DNA from: Myxococcales bacterium
GTDB lineage: Bacteria; Myxococcota_C; UBA6777
DNA: 64,000 bases
Assembly: GCA_020632975.1 (NCBI GenBank)
Contig: JACKEL010000003.1
Location: forward strand, 124,001-188,000
Direction: 5' to 3'
Part shown: piece after piece, positions 8,403-18,097 of the stretch
How positions within the stretch are numbered: the stretch's first letter is position 1
Layout: every line of letters starts with the position of its first letter
The notes under the pieces: model-generated
What the model saw: only the letters and a program-made list of their open reading frames with translations
The model's database searches: none
What the model was told of the DNA's origin: nothing
Translations under genes and position numbers: made by a program

Positions 8403-11400
8403 ATGAGGTGGATGAGTGGTTGGCTTTGGGCGCTTGGCTTGGTGCTAGGCAGCGCTTCCTCGGCTTGGGCGGAGCAACCCGCCAAGGACAAGGTCGCGAC
8501 TTCGCGCCCTGCGTCGAAAGCGCTTGGTGCTGCTACGTCTTTGCCTGCAAAAGTTGCAAAGACCCAGTGGACGGCTTCTTTGGTGATCATGGTGCCCAAA
8601 GCGAGTTCTTGGTTGGACTTGATCGAGCGAAACAAAAAACGCGGTTTGTGGTTGAAGCGTTTGGATGTTGAACTCGCAAAAGCCAAGAACAAGATGCAGG
8701 AGTTTGCAGGTAAGTTTTTCAAGGAAAAACCTGCAGATACTATCCCTGGGCTGTTTCGACAGTTTGGTTTCCATTTGGAGCGCCGTGCGGGGATGAGCGT
8801 GTGGCAACGCACCACCAGCAGCGGAGCACCTGCGCGTGAGTTGTTGGTGTTGTCTGTGCAAGCGGATGGTCAACGGTTTGCGGAGATCTTTAGCAAGATC
8901 CCCAAACGCCCCGTGCGTTGGTTGCCTGCGGATAGCACGCAACAATTGATGATGGAAACCCATCATGACCGAGAGTGGTTGACGGGTGTTCGCTTTGGCA
9001 ACCAATTCCACTTCTTTGTAAGAGACAAAGAGCCCGTGTTTCAGCAAGCGACGAAGCCCAGTGCTGCGCAACTCAAAGTGTGGGAAGACGCTGAAGAGAC
9101 ATTTCGGGCAGAAGTGTACGACTTCTTGCGCGAGCACAAAGGCTTTTTGGGCGGCGCGCTTGCAGCCACGGCACCCAACTCTTCTTTGAAGCCCTCGAAA
9201 GACCAGCTTTTTTGGGGCTTTTTGGACTTCCGCTATCTCAAAAATTCGCGTGGTATAGATGAAGCTTACCGCTTTGTCAAAGGCGTTTCTTTTGCGGGGG
9301 AGGCCAAGGGCGACGACATGAAGGTGTCTTTGGCGGTGTTGGGTCAGGGTATCTTGGGTCCTTTCTTGAAGGTGACATCACCTACAGAGGCACCCATCGC
9401 TGTCGAAACCTCTGTTCCTGCGGGCTTGGTGTATCTTCAGTCACAACATCTCAATGTCGCAGCGATCGCTGATATCCCTGCGCAGTTGGGTCGTTTGGGT
9501 CTGATCCCGCAAAAAGCTTTGTTTTCGATGTACCTCGGTTACGGGATGGTCGATAGCATGGCGATGCAGATGGGTGTGCGCCTCAAGCAGATCTGGGGTC
9601 CTTTGAATGGGCAAGCCTTGATTGGGATACTCGATCGTCCTTGGATTCGTAAGAGTTTGGCTTCGCGTTTGCCGATCCAAGCGGCACGTTCGCCCTTTTT
9701 GATGCTCGGTTTGAAGAAAGGCGAAACAGGACAGGCTTGGTTGGGTCGTTTGGTCGAAGTTTGGCCCAAGGTCTCGAAGATGTCGAAACGCATTGGGAAG
9801 ACTTTTGCGGTTGCATCGAAAAAACAAGGCCAAGCCTTGGTTGTGGAAGTCTCGCGTTATGGGAGGCCGATCGCGACCATCGCTGGACATGGCCGTTGGT
9901 TGGTGGCTTCAGCGTCGCCCAAAACGATTGCAGCGTTTTTGGAGATGTGGGACGGGAAAGCCCCGACCCTAGAACAAGGCGATGCGACGTTGAAGACGGT
10001 CCTTGCGAAGCGTATGCAGCACTTTAGTGTCCTCGACTTGGGCGCTGTGATGCAGATGTTCCCTCGTCGTGCTTGGCCACGTGAGTTTCGTTATATGCCC
10101 CTTGGTGCGAAGCGCTTGATCTTGACCGGGTTGCTTTCTTTGGAACAGCCGCTTTTTGGTCTCCAAGCAAGTGGAAATGATATCCATCTTGCCGCATCCA
10201 CCAAGGCTTTGGCGGTTGACGAACATGTGAAGAAAAAAGTAGATGCGATGTTGAAGCGTCTGCACCCGCAGCGTTTGGGGCATCCTCTTGCACCACGCGG
10301 CGCAATCGGACCACGTGGCCATCTTGCACCACGTCGCATTGTCCGAGGCAACGGTATCATCGTCGAGAAGGACAACGATAAAAACGGCAACGGCACACCA
10401 ACTCCTGTCCTGAATGTCGCTCGAAAAGCCTTGCCTGGTCTTGATTTGGCGGGCTCTCCTGTTCTTGGACAAGATGATGCGCCTGTCACCATCGTGGCTT
10501 TCTCAGACTTCCAATGTCCTTTCTGTGCGCGTGCTGCAAATACGATCTCCTCGTTGACATCGGCCTTTCCCAATCAGATCCGCCTTGTCTTCAAGCATCG
10601 CCCGTTGTCTTTCCATCGCCAAGCCAAGCTCGCGGCGATCGCTTCGATGGCAGCGCATCGCCAAGGCAAGTTCTGGCCCTACCACGACAAGCTTTTTGCG
10701 AACCGCCGCAATCTCAATCGCGACGATCTGATTGGTTACGCAAGGGATTTGGGGATGGACCTGGCTGCATTTGAGAGCGATCTCAATGACGACCAACTGA
10801 AGAAGTTCGTTGAAAAAGACGATGCGATGGCTGTTCGTCTTGGGGCACGTGGAACACCGACGTTCTTTATCAACGGATACCGCGTGGTTGGGGCGCAACC
10901 TCTTTCTCGATTCAAGCAGATCATTCGGGATATCCTCAAAGGTAAGGCGCCTGCTGAGCGCCGTCCGCGCCCTCGCTTTGACAACAACAAACGTCAACGC
11001 ATCGCGGAAGGCATCGCGCCCACTTGGGGTTCGCGCCAAGCCAAAGTGACCATCGCGATCTTCTCAGACTTCCAATGTCCTTTCTGTGCGCGTGCTGCCC
11101 GAACAGTCGATCAAATCAAAAAGGCATACCCTGGTAAGGTGCGTTTCGTGTTCAAGCACTTGCCTTTGCCGTTCCATAAACAAGCCAAGCCCGCAGCGAT
11201 CGCGGCCATGGCAGCGCATCGCCAAGGTAAGTTCTGGGAATACCACGATCAGCTTTTTGCGAATTATCGGTCTCTTTCAGAAGAAACCTTCTTGAAGATC
11301 GCACAGGATCTTCAGTTGGACATGGACCGCTTTAAGCAAGATGTGGCTGATCCTTCCACGCAAAAGTTGGTGGAAGTCGATGCGCAATATGCGCGGACTG

Positions 11401-12092
11401 TCGGGGCAAATGGAACGCCTACATTTTTCGTGAATGGGTACCGCGTGGTGGGAGCGCAGCCTTTCTATCGCTTCAAACAGGTGATCGATGCAGAGCTTAC
11501 AGGCCGTCCCCAAGCAGAGCCTCGTCGTCGCCGTCGCCAAGCTCCTACGCCCAGCCTACGCATCAACGACAAGGTTCCCAGTTCGCTTGGATTGGGAAGT
11601 GCGCCTGCTTTGGGAGCGAACGGGGCCAGTGTCACGATCACGATCTTCTCGGACTTCCAATGTCCTTTCTGTGCGCGTGCAACCAAGACGCTAGAGCAGA
11701 TCAGAAAGGCATATCCTGGAGATGTGCGTTTTGTTTTCCGCAATCTGCCTTTGCCCTTCCATCGCCAAGCCAAGCCCGCGGCGATCGCGGCCATGGCAGC
11801 GCATCGCCAAGGCAAGTTCTGGGAATACCACGATCAGCTTTTTGCGAATTATCGGGCTCTTTCAGAAGAAACCTTCTTGAAGATCGCACAAGAGCTTCAT
11901 TTGGACATGGACCGCTTCAAGCAAGACATGGCCGACCCTGCACTGCGAAAGCAAGTGGAAGCAGATGCTCAGTACGCAGGGATGCTTGGCGTGCGCGGGA
12001 CCCCGAACTTCTTTATCAATGGCGTGAAGATCATGGGGGCGCAGCCTTTCGTGAACTTCAAGAAGGTAATTGATGAGCAGTTGAAGAAATAA
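8403..12092 (+). CDS. Exported protein with three tandem DsbA-like thioredoxin domains
   Basis: This 1229-aa protein starts with a signal peptide (WLWALGLVLGSASSAWA) after a GGAG ribosome site; the open frame extends upstream to 8316 without support. Residues about 30-640 form a region I do not recognise, possibly DUF3352-like in overall pattern. Three DsbA-type thioredoxin domains follow, each opening with FSDFQCPFCARA and carrying a cis-Pro loop (GTPTFFINGYRVVGAQP or a close variant). CPFC motifs are at residues 705-708, 892-895 and 1087-1090. Domains 2 and 3 share a nearly identical DNA stretch, pointing to recent duplication. The likely role is periplasmic disulfide formation or repair, with the N-terminal part as a partner or substrate-binding module. 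It converges with the molybdopterin oxidoreductase gene 6 bp away. Confidence 0.85.
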   Translation: MRWMSGWLWALGLVLGSASSAWAEQPAKDKVATSRPASKALGAATSLPAKVAKTQWTASLVIMVPKASSWLDLIERNKKRGLWLKRLDVELAKAKNKMQEFAGKFFKEKPADTIPGLFRQFGFHLERRAGMSVWQRTTSSGAPARELLVLSVQADGQRFAEIFSKIPKRPVRWLPADSTQQLMMETHHDREWLTGVRFGNQFHFFVRDKEPVFQQATKPSAAQLKVWEDAEETFRAEVYDFLREHKGFLGGALAATAPNSSLKPSKDQLFWGFLDFRYLKNSRGIDEAYRFVKGVSFAGEAKGDDMKVSLAVLGQGILGPFLKVTSPTEAPIAVETSVPAGLVYLQSQHLNVAAIADIPAQLGRLGLIPQKALFSMYLGYGMVDSMAMQMGVRLKQIWGPLNGQALIGILDRPWIRKSLASRLPIQAARSPFLMLGLKKGETGQAWLGRLVEVWPKVSKMSKRIGKTFAVASKKQGQALVVEVSRYGRPIATIAGHGRWLVASASPKTIAAFLEMWDGKAPTLEQGDATLKTVLAKRMQHFSVLDLGAVMQMFPRRAWPREFRYMPLGAKRLILTGLLSLEQPLFGLQASGNDIHLAASTKALAVDEHVKKKVDAMLKRLHPQRLGHPLAPRGAIGPRGHLAPRRIVRGNGIIVEKDNDKNGNGTPTPVLNVARKALPGLDLAGSPVLGQDDAPVTIVAFSDFQCPFCARAANTISSLTSAFPNQIRLVFKHRPLSFHRQAKLAAIASMAAHRQGKFWPYHDKLFANRRNLNRDDLIGYARDLGMDLAAFESDLNDDQLKKFVEKDDAMAVRLGARGTPTFFINGYRVVGAQPLSRFKQIIRDILKGKAPAERRPRPRFDNNKRQRIAEGIAPTWGSRQAKVTIAIFSDFQCPFCARAARTVDQIKKAYPGKVRFVFKHLPLPFHKQAKPAAIAAMAAHRQGKFWEYHDQLFANYRSLSEETFLKIAQDLQLDMDRFKQDVADPSTQKLVEVDAQYARTVGANGTPTFFVNGYRVVGAQPFYRFKQVIDAELTGRPQAEPRRRRRQAPTPSLRINDKVPSSLGLGSAPALGANGASVTITIFSDFQCPFCARATKTLEQIRKAYPGDVRFVFRNLPLPFHRQAKPAAIAAMAAHRQGKFWEYHDQLFANYRALSEETFLKIAQELHLDMDRFKQDMADPALRKQVEADAQYAGMLGVRGTPNFFINGVKIMGAQPFVNFKKVIDEQLKK
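11181..11330 (+). repeat. Intragenic duplication, copy 1 (second DsbA domain)
   Basis: This stretch is almost identical to 11766-11915, an offset of 585 bp (195 codons). It spans codons for the helical insert of the second and third DsbA-like domains (AKPAAIAAMAAHRQGKFWEY and onward). The first domain is clearly more diverged at the DNA level. The pattern implies that domain 3 arose from domain 2 (or the reverse) recently, or that the two are being homogenised by gene conversion. Confidence 0.8.
11766..11915 (+). repeat. Intragenic duplication, copy 2 (third DsbA domain)
   Basis: Partner of the 11181-11330 repeat, in the same frame 195 codons downstream within the triple-DsbA gene. Differences are scattered single bases. 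Confidence 0.8.
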
Positions 12093-12098
12093 TCGCGC

Positions 12099-14441
12099 TT
12101 AGAGCGTTTCTTCAGACTCGTTGTAGTCGAGATCTTGGGGGGATGCGCTCTTGGACGGGATGATACGGATGGGGATGGACTTGGAAGCGGGGGTGTGGCT
12201 GCGTTCTGCTTTGTGATGAAGCGGTACAAGGACGTTGGCTTCGGGAAAGTAGGTCGCAACACAACGACGTGGGATGGGGTAGGGCACCAAGCGGAAACGC
12301 TCTGCGATGCGCACCTCTCCCTTGTATTCTCCAATCAGATCGACGACTTGCCGTGAGGTAAATCCTGCTTCCTTGAGGTCTAAGGGGTGGATCAGTACCA
12401 CGCGGCGTTCATTGTAGATCCCGCGGTAACGATCATCGAGCCCGTAGATCGTGGTGTTGTACTGATCGTGAGAGCGGATGGTCATCATCATGAATTGATC
12501 GGGACCAAGTTCGTGTTTGGGGATGGGATGCGTCTTAAAGAGCGCTTTTTGAGAAGGTGTGTCAAAACGTCCTTCACGCGGTCCATTGGGAAGATAGAAA
12601 CCTCCAGGTTGGCGCACACGTTTGTTGTATTGGTCGAATCCTGGGATGGAGCGCTCGATCAGGTCGCGGATCTTGTCGTAGTGTTGGGCAAGATCGTGCC
12701 AAGGGAGCAGGGCGCGATCTTGAAGGGTGGCTTGCGCGAGGCGCGCCACGATCATGGGTTCGCTCAGAAGCTGCTCAGAGGCAGGAGGGAGGCTTCCCTG
12801 CGAAGTGTGCACGATGCCCATGGAGTTTTCGACAGTGACAAACTGTGGTGTGCCATCTTGGATATCTTGTTCACTGCGCGCAAGGCACGGTAGGATCAGG
12901 GATTCCTCACCTGCGATCAGATGCGAACGATTGAGCTTTGTCGAGACTTGCACGGTCAGACGGCAGTTTTGGAGGGCTTGGGCTGTTAACTCTGTGTCTG
13001 GCGTTGCGGAAAGGAAGTTGCCACCGAGCGCAAAGAATACATGAGCCTTGCGATCGAGCATCGCTTGGATGGCTGCAACGACGTCATAGCCGTGTTCTTG
13101 GGGTGGCTCAAATCCGACGGCTTGGCCGAGACGATCGAGGAAATCCTTGGGGGGACGTTCCCAGATGCCGACGGTTCGGTCTCCTTGGACGTTGCTGTGT
13201 CCGCGTACAGGGCAAGCACCCGCACCTGGTTTACCCACGGCACCCTGCATCAAGAGGAGGTTGGTGCACATCTGGATGTTGGCGACACCATTTTGGTGTT
13301 GTGTGAGGCCCATCGCCCAACAGTAGATGGTGCGGCGACTTTGGGTGAAGATATCGACGGCTTGTTGGATCTCTTCGCGGGAGATGCCCGAGTTTTCGGT
13401 GATCTCGTCCCATGAAGTTTGATGGATGTCTTGGGCGAATGCGTCGAAGTCTAGGGTCTTTTGTTGGATAAAGTCATTATCAAGGATGGTGTTGGGGGCT
13501 TTTGCTTCGCGCTCAAACATCTCTTTGGCGAAGCCTTTGAGTAGAGCGACGTCGCCATTGATCCGCACTTGTAGAAAGAGATCGGCGAGTGGTGTTCCGC
13601 CAAGTACGCCGCGGATCTCTTGTGGGTGTTTGAAGCGCTTGAGACCTGCCTCATTCAAGGGATTGATCGAGATGATCTTGGCACCGTGTCGCTTGGCGTC
13701 TTGGAGTGCAGAAAGCATCCTTGGGTGGTTGGTGCCTGGATTTTGGCCGATGACGATGATGGTTCCTGCTTTGGAAAAGTCGTCGAGGGTGACAGTGCCT
13801 TTGCCGATGCCGATGGTTTCTTTGAGGCCCGTCCCGCTGGACTCGTGGCACATGTTGGAGCAGTCAGGGAGGTTGTTGGTGCCGTAGAGACGGACAAAAA
13901 GCTGATACAGAAAAGCTGCTTCGTTGCTCGTGCGACCTGAGGTGTAAAAGATGGCTTCGTTGGGATCTTCGAGGTCTTGGAGGTGTTTGGCGATTCGTTC
14001 GAAGGCTTCTTCCCATGTGAGCGACGTGTAATGGTCGCTGCCTTTGCTTTTGTACATGGGATGTGTGAGGCGCCCTTGCTTGCCAAGCCAATGATCCGAG
14101 TGTTGTGCGAGTTCGGAGATGGTATATTGTGCAAAAAAGGCGGGTGTTACGCGTTTTGTGGTGGCTTCTTCTGCGATGGCTTTGACACCATTTTCACAGT
14201 ATTCACCTAGAGAGGAGCGGTGATCGTCGGGATCAGGCCAAGCGCAGCCTGGGCAATCAAAGCCTTGTTTTTGGTTCATCTGACTGAGGACGCCCAAGCC
14301 ACGGACGAGTCCCAACTCTTCATGGACATGGCGGAGGGCCACCAACACGCCTTCGACGCCGGCCGCTTCTTCTTTGGGCTGGGTCAGCAGGAGGTTACGC
14401 AGGTCTTGTGGAGGTTGGGGGGATGGAGCTTTCGGAGACAT
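12099..14441 (-). CDS. YdeP/FdhF2-type molybdopterin oxidoreductase
   Basis: The 780-aa protein belongs to the formate-dehydrogenase-like YdeP group of the molybdopterin oxidoreductases. It carries the family Cys motif DCPGCAWPDPDDHRS plus a nearby YCENG. FYTSGRTSNEAAFLYQLF and NMCHESSG follow, with Cys in the position equivalent to selenocysteine of FdhH. Molybdopterin-guanine dinucleotide segments (VIGQNPGTNHPRML, GACPVRGHSNVQGDRT) and a C-terminal MopB domain (RSHDQYNTTIYGLDDRYRG) are present. No Tat signal is seen, so it is probably cytoplasmic. No electron-transfer subunit, chaperone or cofactor gene is adjacent, so the substrate is uncertain. I prefer ATG 14441 (GAGG upstream); the open frame continues to 14540 and would overlap the divergent neighbour region. 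Confidence 0.88.
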   Translation of the reverse strand: MSPKAPSPQPPQDLRNLLLTQPKEEAAGVEGVLVALRHVHEELGLVRGLGVLSQMNQKQGFDCPGCAWPDPDDHRSSLGEYCENGVKAIAEEATTKRVTPAFFAQYTISELAQHSDHWLGKQGRLTHPMYKSKGSDHYTSLTWEEAFERIAKHLQDLEDPNEAIFYTSGRTSNEAAFLYQLFVRLYGTNNLPDCSNMCHESSGTGLKETIGIGKGTVTLDDFSKAGTIIVIGQNPGTNHPRMLSALQDAKRHGAKIISINPLNEAGLKRFKHPQEIRGVLGGTPLADLFLQVRINGDVALLKGFAKEMFEREAKAPNTILDNDFIQQKTLDFDAFAQDIHQTSWDEITENSGISREEIQQAVDIFTQSRRTIYCWAMGLTQHQNGVANIQMCTNLLLMQGAVGKPGAGACPVRGHSNVQGDRTVGIWERPPKDFLDRLGQAVGFEPPQEHGYDVVAAIQAMLDRKAHVFFALGGNFLSATPDTELTAQALQNCRLTVQVSTKLNRSHLIAGEESLILPCLARSEQDIQDGTPQFVTVENSMGIVHTSQGSLPPASEQLLSEPMIVARLAQATLQDRALLPWHDLAQHYDKIRDLIERSIPGFDQYNKRVRQPGGFYLPNGPREGRFDTPSQKALFKTHPIPKHELGPDQFMMMTIRSHDQYNTTIYGLDDRYRGIYNERRVVLIHPLDLKEAGFTSRQVVDLIGEYKGEVRIAERFRLVPYPIPRRCVATYFPEANVLVPLHHKAERSHTPASKSIPIRIIPSKSASPQDLDYNESEETL

Positions 14442-14576
14442 CTTGATCCTCGATCTGGAGCCTTGTTTGGGTGAAGGAAGACGCCGCTTGATTGGGCGCA
14501 TGAGGGTTATGATGTTGACAGTATGCGCGCAAAAGAACAAGGTACGAGGAAAAGATGTTCGGTGAGGAGCGTTGGT

Positions 14577-16013
14577 GTGTTCTCTAGTCGTGGTGTGATA
14601 GCGATCCTTTTTGGGATCGTGGTGTTAAGTGGTCATGGTCGTGCCTTCGCGATGACCACATCACGCCCTTGTATCCGGCTCTTGGGATTCCAAACAAGCC
14701 CGAAGGATGAGCGTTTTGCGCTCTTGCTCAAAGAACAGCTTTCTTATCGAGGGATGGACGTCGCGCCTTGCAAGTCGCAAAGCATCCGTATGCGGCTTTC
14801 CAAAACACATCAGATCCATCTTCGCTTTGGGGCGATGCAGATGGCTTTCGCGCTCTCTCCAGCTTTTGATGAAGAGATGCGAGCGCGCTATGCGGTGATC
14901 TACCTGTCATTGTTCCTCGCGAATCTACGTGGGCGCGCTTCTGCCCAAACCACGGCTTCTGGCACTGTCTCCAAAAAGTCTGCACCCACACTGCGTCATA
15001 CTCTTTTTCGAAGGCGGCCTGAGTCGCGTCGTGTCTCAAAAGCCACGCGGCGGAAAAGAACACCCAAGCGACGGAGAAGGCGACGGGCAAAGCGAAAAAA
15101 GCGTGTGCGGATCGCGCGTCGAGGGCGTAAGATCGCGCGGCGCAAGAAGCCTGACGTGGCTCGGGTGGCCCCTACACGACGAGAAGACGGTGGCCCTGAA
15201 AAGCTCGCGCTTGTTGGGCCACGAGAGGGGACTTCTTTTGTGCCTTCAGAGATCCGCGAGGTTGCCAAAAGGACAGAGCCTCCCCCAAGAGAGCCCAGCG
15301 GTGAGCGGCTTGTTCCTTCTGTGGTGGAGCCGCGCGAAAAAGTCTTGCCTCTTCCCCGAAAAACACCCATCGAGCCAAAGAGACGCCCTGTTCCAACGGT
15401 TCGGCGAGAGGTTCCCAAGCGTCGCGTGATCCCTAAAGTGCGGGAGCGTCGGGGTCTTCCGCCTGCAAAGCGCGTTGCAAAGGCCGATGGAGGGGAGAAA
15501 AAGCCTCTGAAAAAAGGGAGCCCTTGGTCTTTGGGAGGGGCTTTGCTTGTCGGGGGAGGGTGGAACACGCCTAGCGTCTTGACCCCTCAGTTTGGTCTTG
15601 CTTTTTCTGTGGGGTATGATCGCTGGACGCTTTCGTTGCAGGGGGTCTTTCTTGCGCAACGCCTGTCTTTGCAGGCACGCTTTGTGTTTCCTTTTCGTCC
15701 TGCTCTTTTGGTGTCGTATGCGCTTTGGCGTGCCCAAGAAGATCGCATCGGGCCCTCTTTTTCTTTGTTGTTGGGTGTGGGGATGCGTTCTTGGTTGGTG
15801 GAGGAGCGATTTTCACTGCAAGAGTATGTAGGGATAGGGGTACAGTTTGGGGCGCAGTTTCAGTGGTCTTTTTCGCGACATCTAGGATTGTTTGTGCGTG
15901 CTTCAGCTTTTTATATGCCGCCTTTTTTCAGTCTTCGTCCCAACAATGAAGGGATATTGGGGTACTTTGTAGAGGTCCCCGTCTTGGCAGGGTTGGCCTT
16001 CCACTTTTTTTAA
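14577..16013 (+). CDS. Exported basic-linker protein with C-terminal beta-barrel-like domain
   Basis: I do not recognise this 478-aa protein. GTG 14577 follows GAGGAG with 7-nt spacing and gives a clean signal peptide (FSSRGVIAILFGIVVLSGHGRAFA). An in-frame ATG at 14523 has no ribosome site. After ~100 residues comes a long Arg/Lys-rich segment (for example KRRRRRRAKRKKRVRIARR), then a Pro/Arg/Glu-rich linker. The last ~160 residues alternate hydrophobic and polar residues with many Gly/Tyr/Trp and end in LAFHFF, as in an outer-membrane barrel with a terminal Phe. Inferred picture: an outer-membrane anchor with a cationic periplasmic segment that may bind peptidoglycan or LPS. The sigma/FecR operon lies about 180 bp downstream. 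Confidence 0.7.
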   Translation: MFSSRGVIAILFGIVVLSGHGRAFAMTTSRPCIRLLGFQTSPKDERFALLLKEQLSYRGMDVAPCKSQSIRMRLSKTHQIHLRFGAMQMAFALSPAFDEEMRARYAVIYLSLFLANLRGRASAQTTASGTVSKKSAPTLRHTLFRRRPESRRVSKATRRKRTPKRRRRRRAKRKKRVRIARRGRKIARRKKPDVARVAPTRREDGGPEKLALVGPREGTSFVPSEIREVAKRTEPPPREPSGERLVPSVVEPREKVLPLPRKTPIEPKRRPVPTVRREVPKRRVIPKVRERRGLPPAKRVAKADGGEKKPLKKGSPWSLGGALLVGGGWNTPSVLTPQFGLAFSVGYDRWTLSLQGVFLAQRLSLQARFVFPFRPALLVSYALWRAQEDRIGPSFSLLLGVGMRSWLVEERFSLQEYVGIGVQFGAQFQWSFSRHLGLFVRASAFYMPPFFSLRPNNEGILGYFVEVPVLAGLAFHFF

Positions 16014-16195
16014 GGTGCTTCTCTTCTTTTTTTGAAGAAGAAGGAAAAAAAAAGGTGTGATACGCATCATGTTCACTGAAAAGTGTTGTTTTTGGGTAGA
16101 TTTTTTCTGAAGATGTCGAACACACAAGGTTTTCCACAGAACACACTTTTGAAACCTTGCTCAACAGCGAGCAAGGAGAGAGAAGGAGCTTGGCG

Positions 16196-16864
16196 TTGCA
16201 GACGGACACAGTGACGAAAGCATCAAGACACGAACCGTCCGTGAGGTCTTTGCCCACACAAGGGGAAAGTTCGCTTGAAGAGGATCGGCGTTTGGTCCAA
16301 CGCGTCCTTGCAGGCGAAGAAGCGGCCTTTACACAGCTATATGACACCTACGCTCCTGCGTTGCTACGTCGGATCTTGCGGTTGATGGGGCGAGATGATC
16401 AAGCAGAAGACTGCCTCCAGATGGTTTTTGTCGAGGTGATTGAGCGATTGGAACATTACCGCGGCGAGGGCCCTTTGGGGGCTTGGCTATATCGCATCAC
16501 GACAACAACTGTGTTGCAGCAGTTTCGCAAGCAAAAGAGCCGTTCTCGGATGCTTGAAGGGTTCACCGTCTTCTCGTTGTTTCGAGGAGAGGAGAGCCCT
16601 CTGCTTGCGGAGCGGTTGTTGTTGAATGAAGAGATGAAAGACATGCTTTATGCTTGTTTAGAAGAGATCGAAGCCAGTCGGCGAATCACGATCCTCCTTT
16701 GTGATATCGAGGGGATGAAGGTCGAGGATGCAGCCAGAGAACTGGATATCCCGCTGGGGACGTTAGCTTCGCGTCTTCATCGTGGAAGACATGATCTTCA
16801 AAAGATTCTTTCGCGAGAGTTGAAGCGACGCGGCTTGTCTGCGGAGGAGTGGCTCCATGAGTGA
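16196..16864 (+). CDS. ECF-type RNA polymerase sigma factor
   Basis: This ~222-aa protein has sigma-70 region 2 (LVQRVLAGEEAAFTQLYDTY through AEDCLQMVFVEVIERL, then GPLGAWLYRI) and region 4 (ARELDIPLGTLASRLHRGRH), typical of extracytoplasmic-function sigma factors. No ATG is available in the N-terminal part. TTG 16196 follows AAGGAG with 7-nt spacing and is preferred; other in-frame TTG codons are at 16157 and 16190. The stop overlaps the start of the next gene (ATGAGTGA), so sigma and FecR-type anti-sigma are translationally coupled. The family normally controls envelope or cell-surface responses; the target promoters are not visible. Confidence 0.9.
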   Translation: MQTDTVTKASRHEPSVRSLPTQGESSLEEDRRLVQRVLAGEEAAFTQLYDTYAPALLRRILRLMGRDDQAEDCLQMVFVEVIERLEHYRGEGPLGAWLYRITTTTVLQQFRKQKSRSRMLEGFTVFSLFRGEESPLLAERLLLNEEMKDMLYACLEEIEASRRITILLCDIEGMKVEDAARELDIPLGTLASRLHRGRHDLQKILSRELKRRGLSAEEWLHE

Positions 16865-18095
16865 ACATCAAACCACAACGCATCTTGCGCCCGAAAGGAT
16901 AGGGAACCAAGCCCTCTCTCATTCGGCAAGCGAGCGCGAGAAAGCGATCTTGTCCCGTGTTCGGGAGAAAGCGGTCTTGGCTTATCGTGCCAAGCAGCAA
17001 GAGCTACGCCACGAGGCAAAGGAAGAAACGAAGTCTTCGATACCGTGGTGGCGTGCCTTGTCGTTGGCGGGGGCTGGGGTTGGTTTTTGTCTTGCGTTAT
17101 TCCTTTGGATAGGCACATCACAAAACCCTGTACCTTTGGACCTTGAACCATCTTTAAGACTGTCTTATTCGAAAAATTCTGCGCAAGAACAAGCCTTCCA
17201 ATTACGTGTAGCTTCGGAAAAGTCTGGGACTTTTCGCGCCGCCAAACATTGGGAGATCAAGGCTTTTGGAGGGACTTCGCTGGCTGTGAAGCGGCGGGCC
17301 AAACAGATGGATCTTGAGCTTGCGCAAGGTCGTTTGCAGATCCATGTCCACCCCAACACCATGAAACGCTTTGTGATCCGTTTTCACCAAGGCTACAAGC
17401 TTTGGGTGCGAGGTACACGGTTTACCGTGGAGCAAAGTGCGGCGTGGTTGTATGTCGAAGTGCAACGAGGAAAAGTCGAGATCCAAAGGCCCGGTCAGTC
17501 CGCGGTTTGGTTGAAAGCAGGACATGGATTGCGGGTGTATTTTGCCAAGCGTCAAAGCGCAACCTACCAAGCCCCACGCAAGGTGGAAGATCGCACCAAA
17601 CGGATGGAACTCTTGTTCCAAGAGAGTCCTGCGATGTTGTTGCGCTATGTCCAAGATCTTGCGCAAAGCCCCGCACGTCCGCTTGCTGAGCGTCGTAAGT
17701 TGATTGATGTGGCAACAGGGATCTTCTATCGAGCACGCAAGTACCAAGAAGAAAGTGTGCTTTGGTCGTTGGCTGTGAAGCTCGATCTCTACGCACCGCA
17801 GACGACTTTCGCGATGTATATGGGATGCAAGAGCTGTTTGCTTCGCAAGTCTTTTGCGCGCTCTTGTCAGACGATGTGTGGTCGCTTCTTAAAAGAAGGC
17901 AAAGACCCACACACGCGAAAACACGCTTTGTACCTTGTGGCTGCACGTTGGTTGTCGAGCCAAGCGACGGACGCAAAACAACGCGTCACGGGGCTTTGCG
18001 AAGATTATAAACGCGATGGTCATGCAAGCCCCTTCGATGCCAAGATGGATGCCCTCTGTAAACAAGTCCTTTCCTCTCCAAGTCCTCGGAAGTAA
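16857..18095 (+). CDS. FecR-domain transmembrane anti-sigma factor
   Basis: The 412-aa protein has a cytoplasmic N-terminus of ~60 residues, one membrane helix (ALSLAGAGVGFCLALFLWIG, residues ~68-87) and a periplasmic FecR-like domain (residues ~105-230: WEIKAFGGTSLAVKRRA, LWVRGTRFTVEQSAAWLYVE, VQRGKVEIQRPG). The C-terminal ~180 residues are helical with several Cys (MGCKSCLLRKSFARSCQTMC), perhaps disulfide-linked. It overlaps the sigma gene by 8 bp, the classic arrangement of a sigma factor with its membrane anti-sigma. No TonB-dependent receptor is adjacent, so the signal is not the FecA type. Confidence 0.87.
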   Translation: MSEHQTTTHLAPERIGNQALSHSASEREKAILSRVREKAVLAYRAKQQELRHEAKEETKSSIPWWRALSLAGAGVGFCLALFLWIGTSQNPVPLDLEPSLRLSYSKNSAQEQAFQLRVASEKSGTFRAAKHWEIKAFGGTSLAVKRRAKQMDLELAQGRLQIHVHPNTMKRFVIRFHQGYKLWVRGTRFTVEQSAAWLYVEVQRGKVEIQRPGQSAVWLKAGHGLRVYFAKRQSATYQAPRKVEDRTKRMELLFQESPAMLLRYVQDLAQSPARPLAERRKLIDVATGIFYRARKYQEESVLWSLAVKLDLYAPQTTFAMYMGCKSCLLRKSFARSCQTMCGRFLKEGKDPHTRKHALYLVAARWLSSQATDAKQRVTGLCEDYKRDGHASPFDAKMDALCKQVLSSPSPRK

Positions 18096-18097
18096 CG

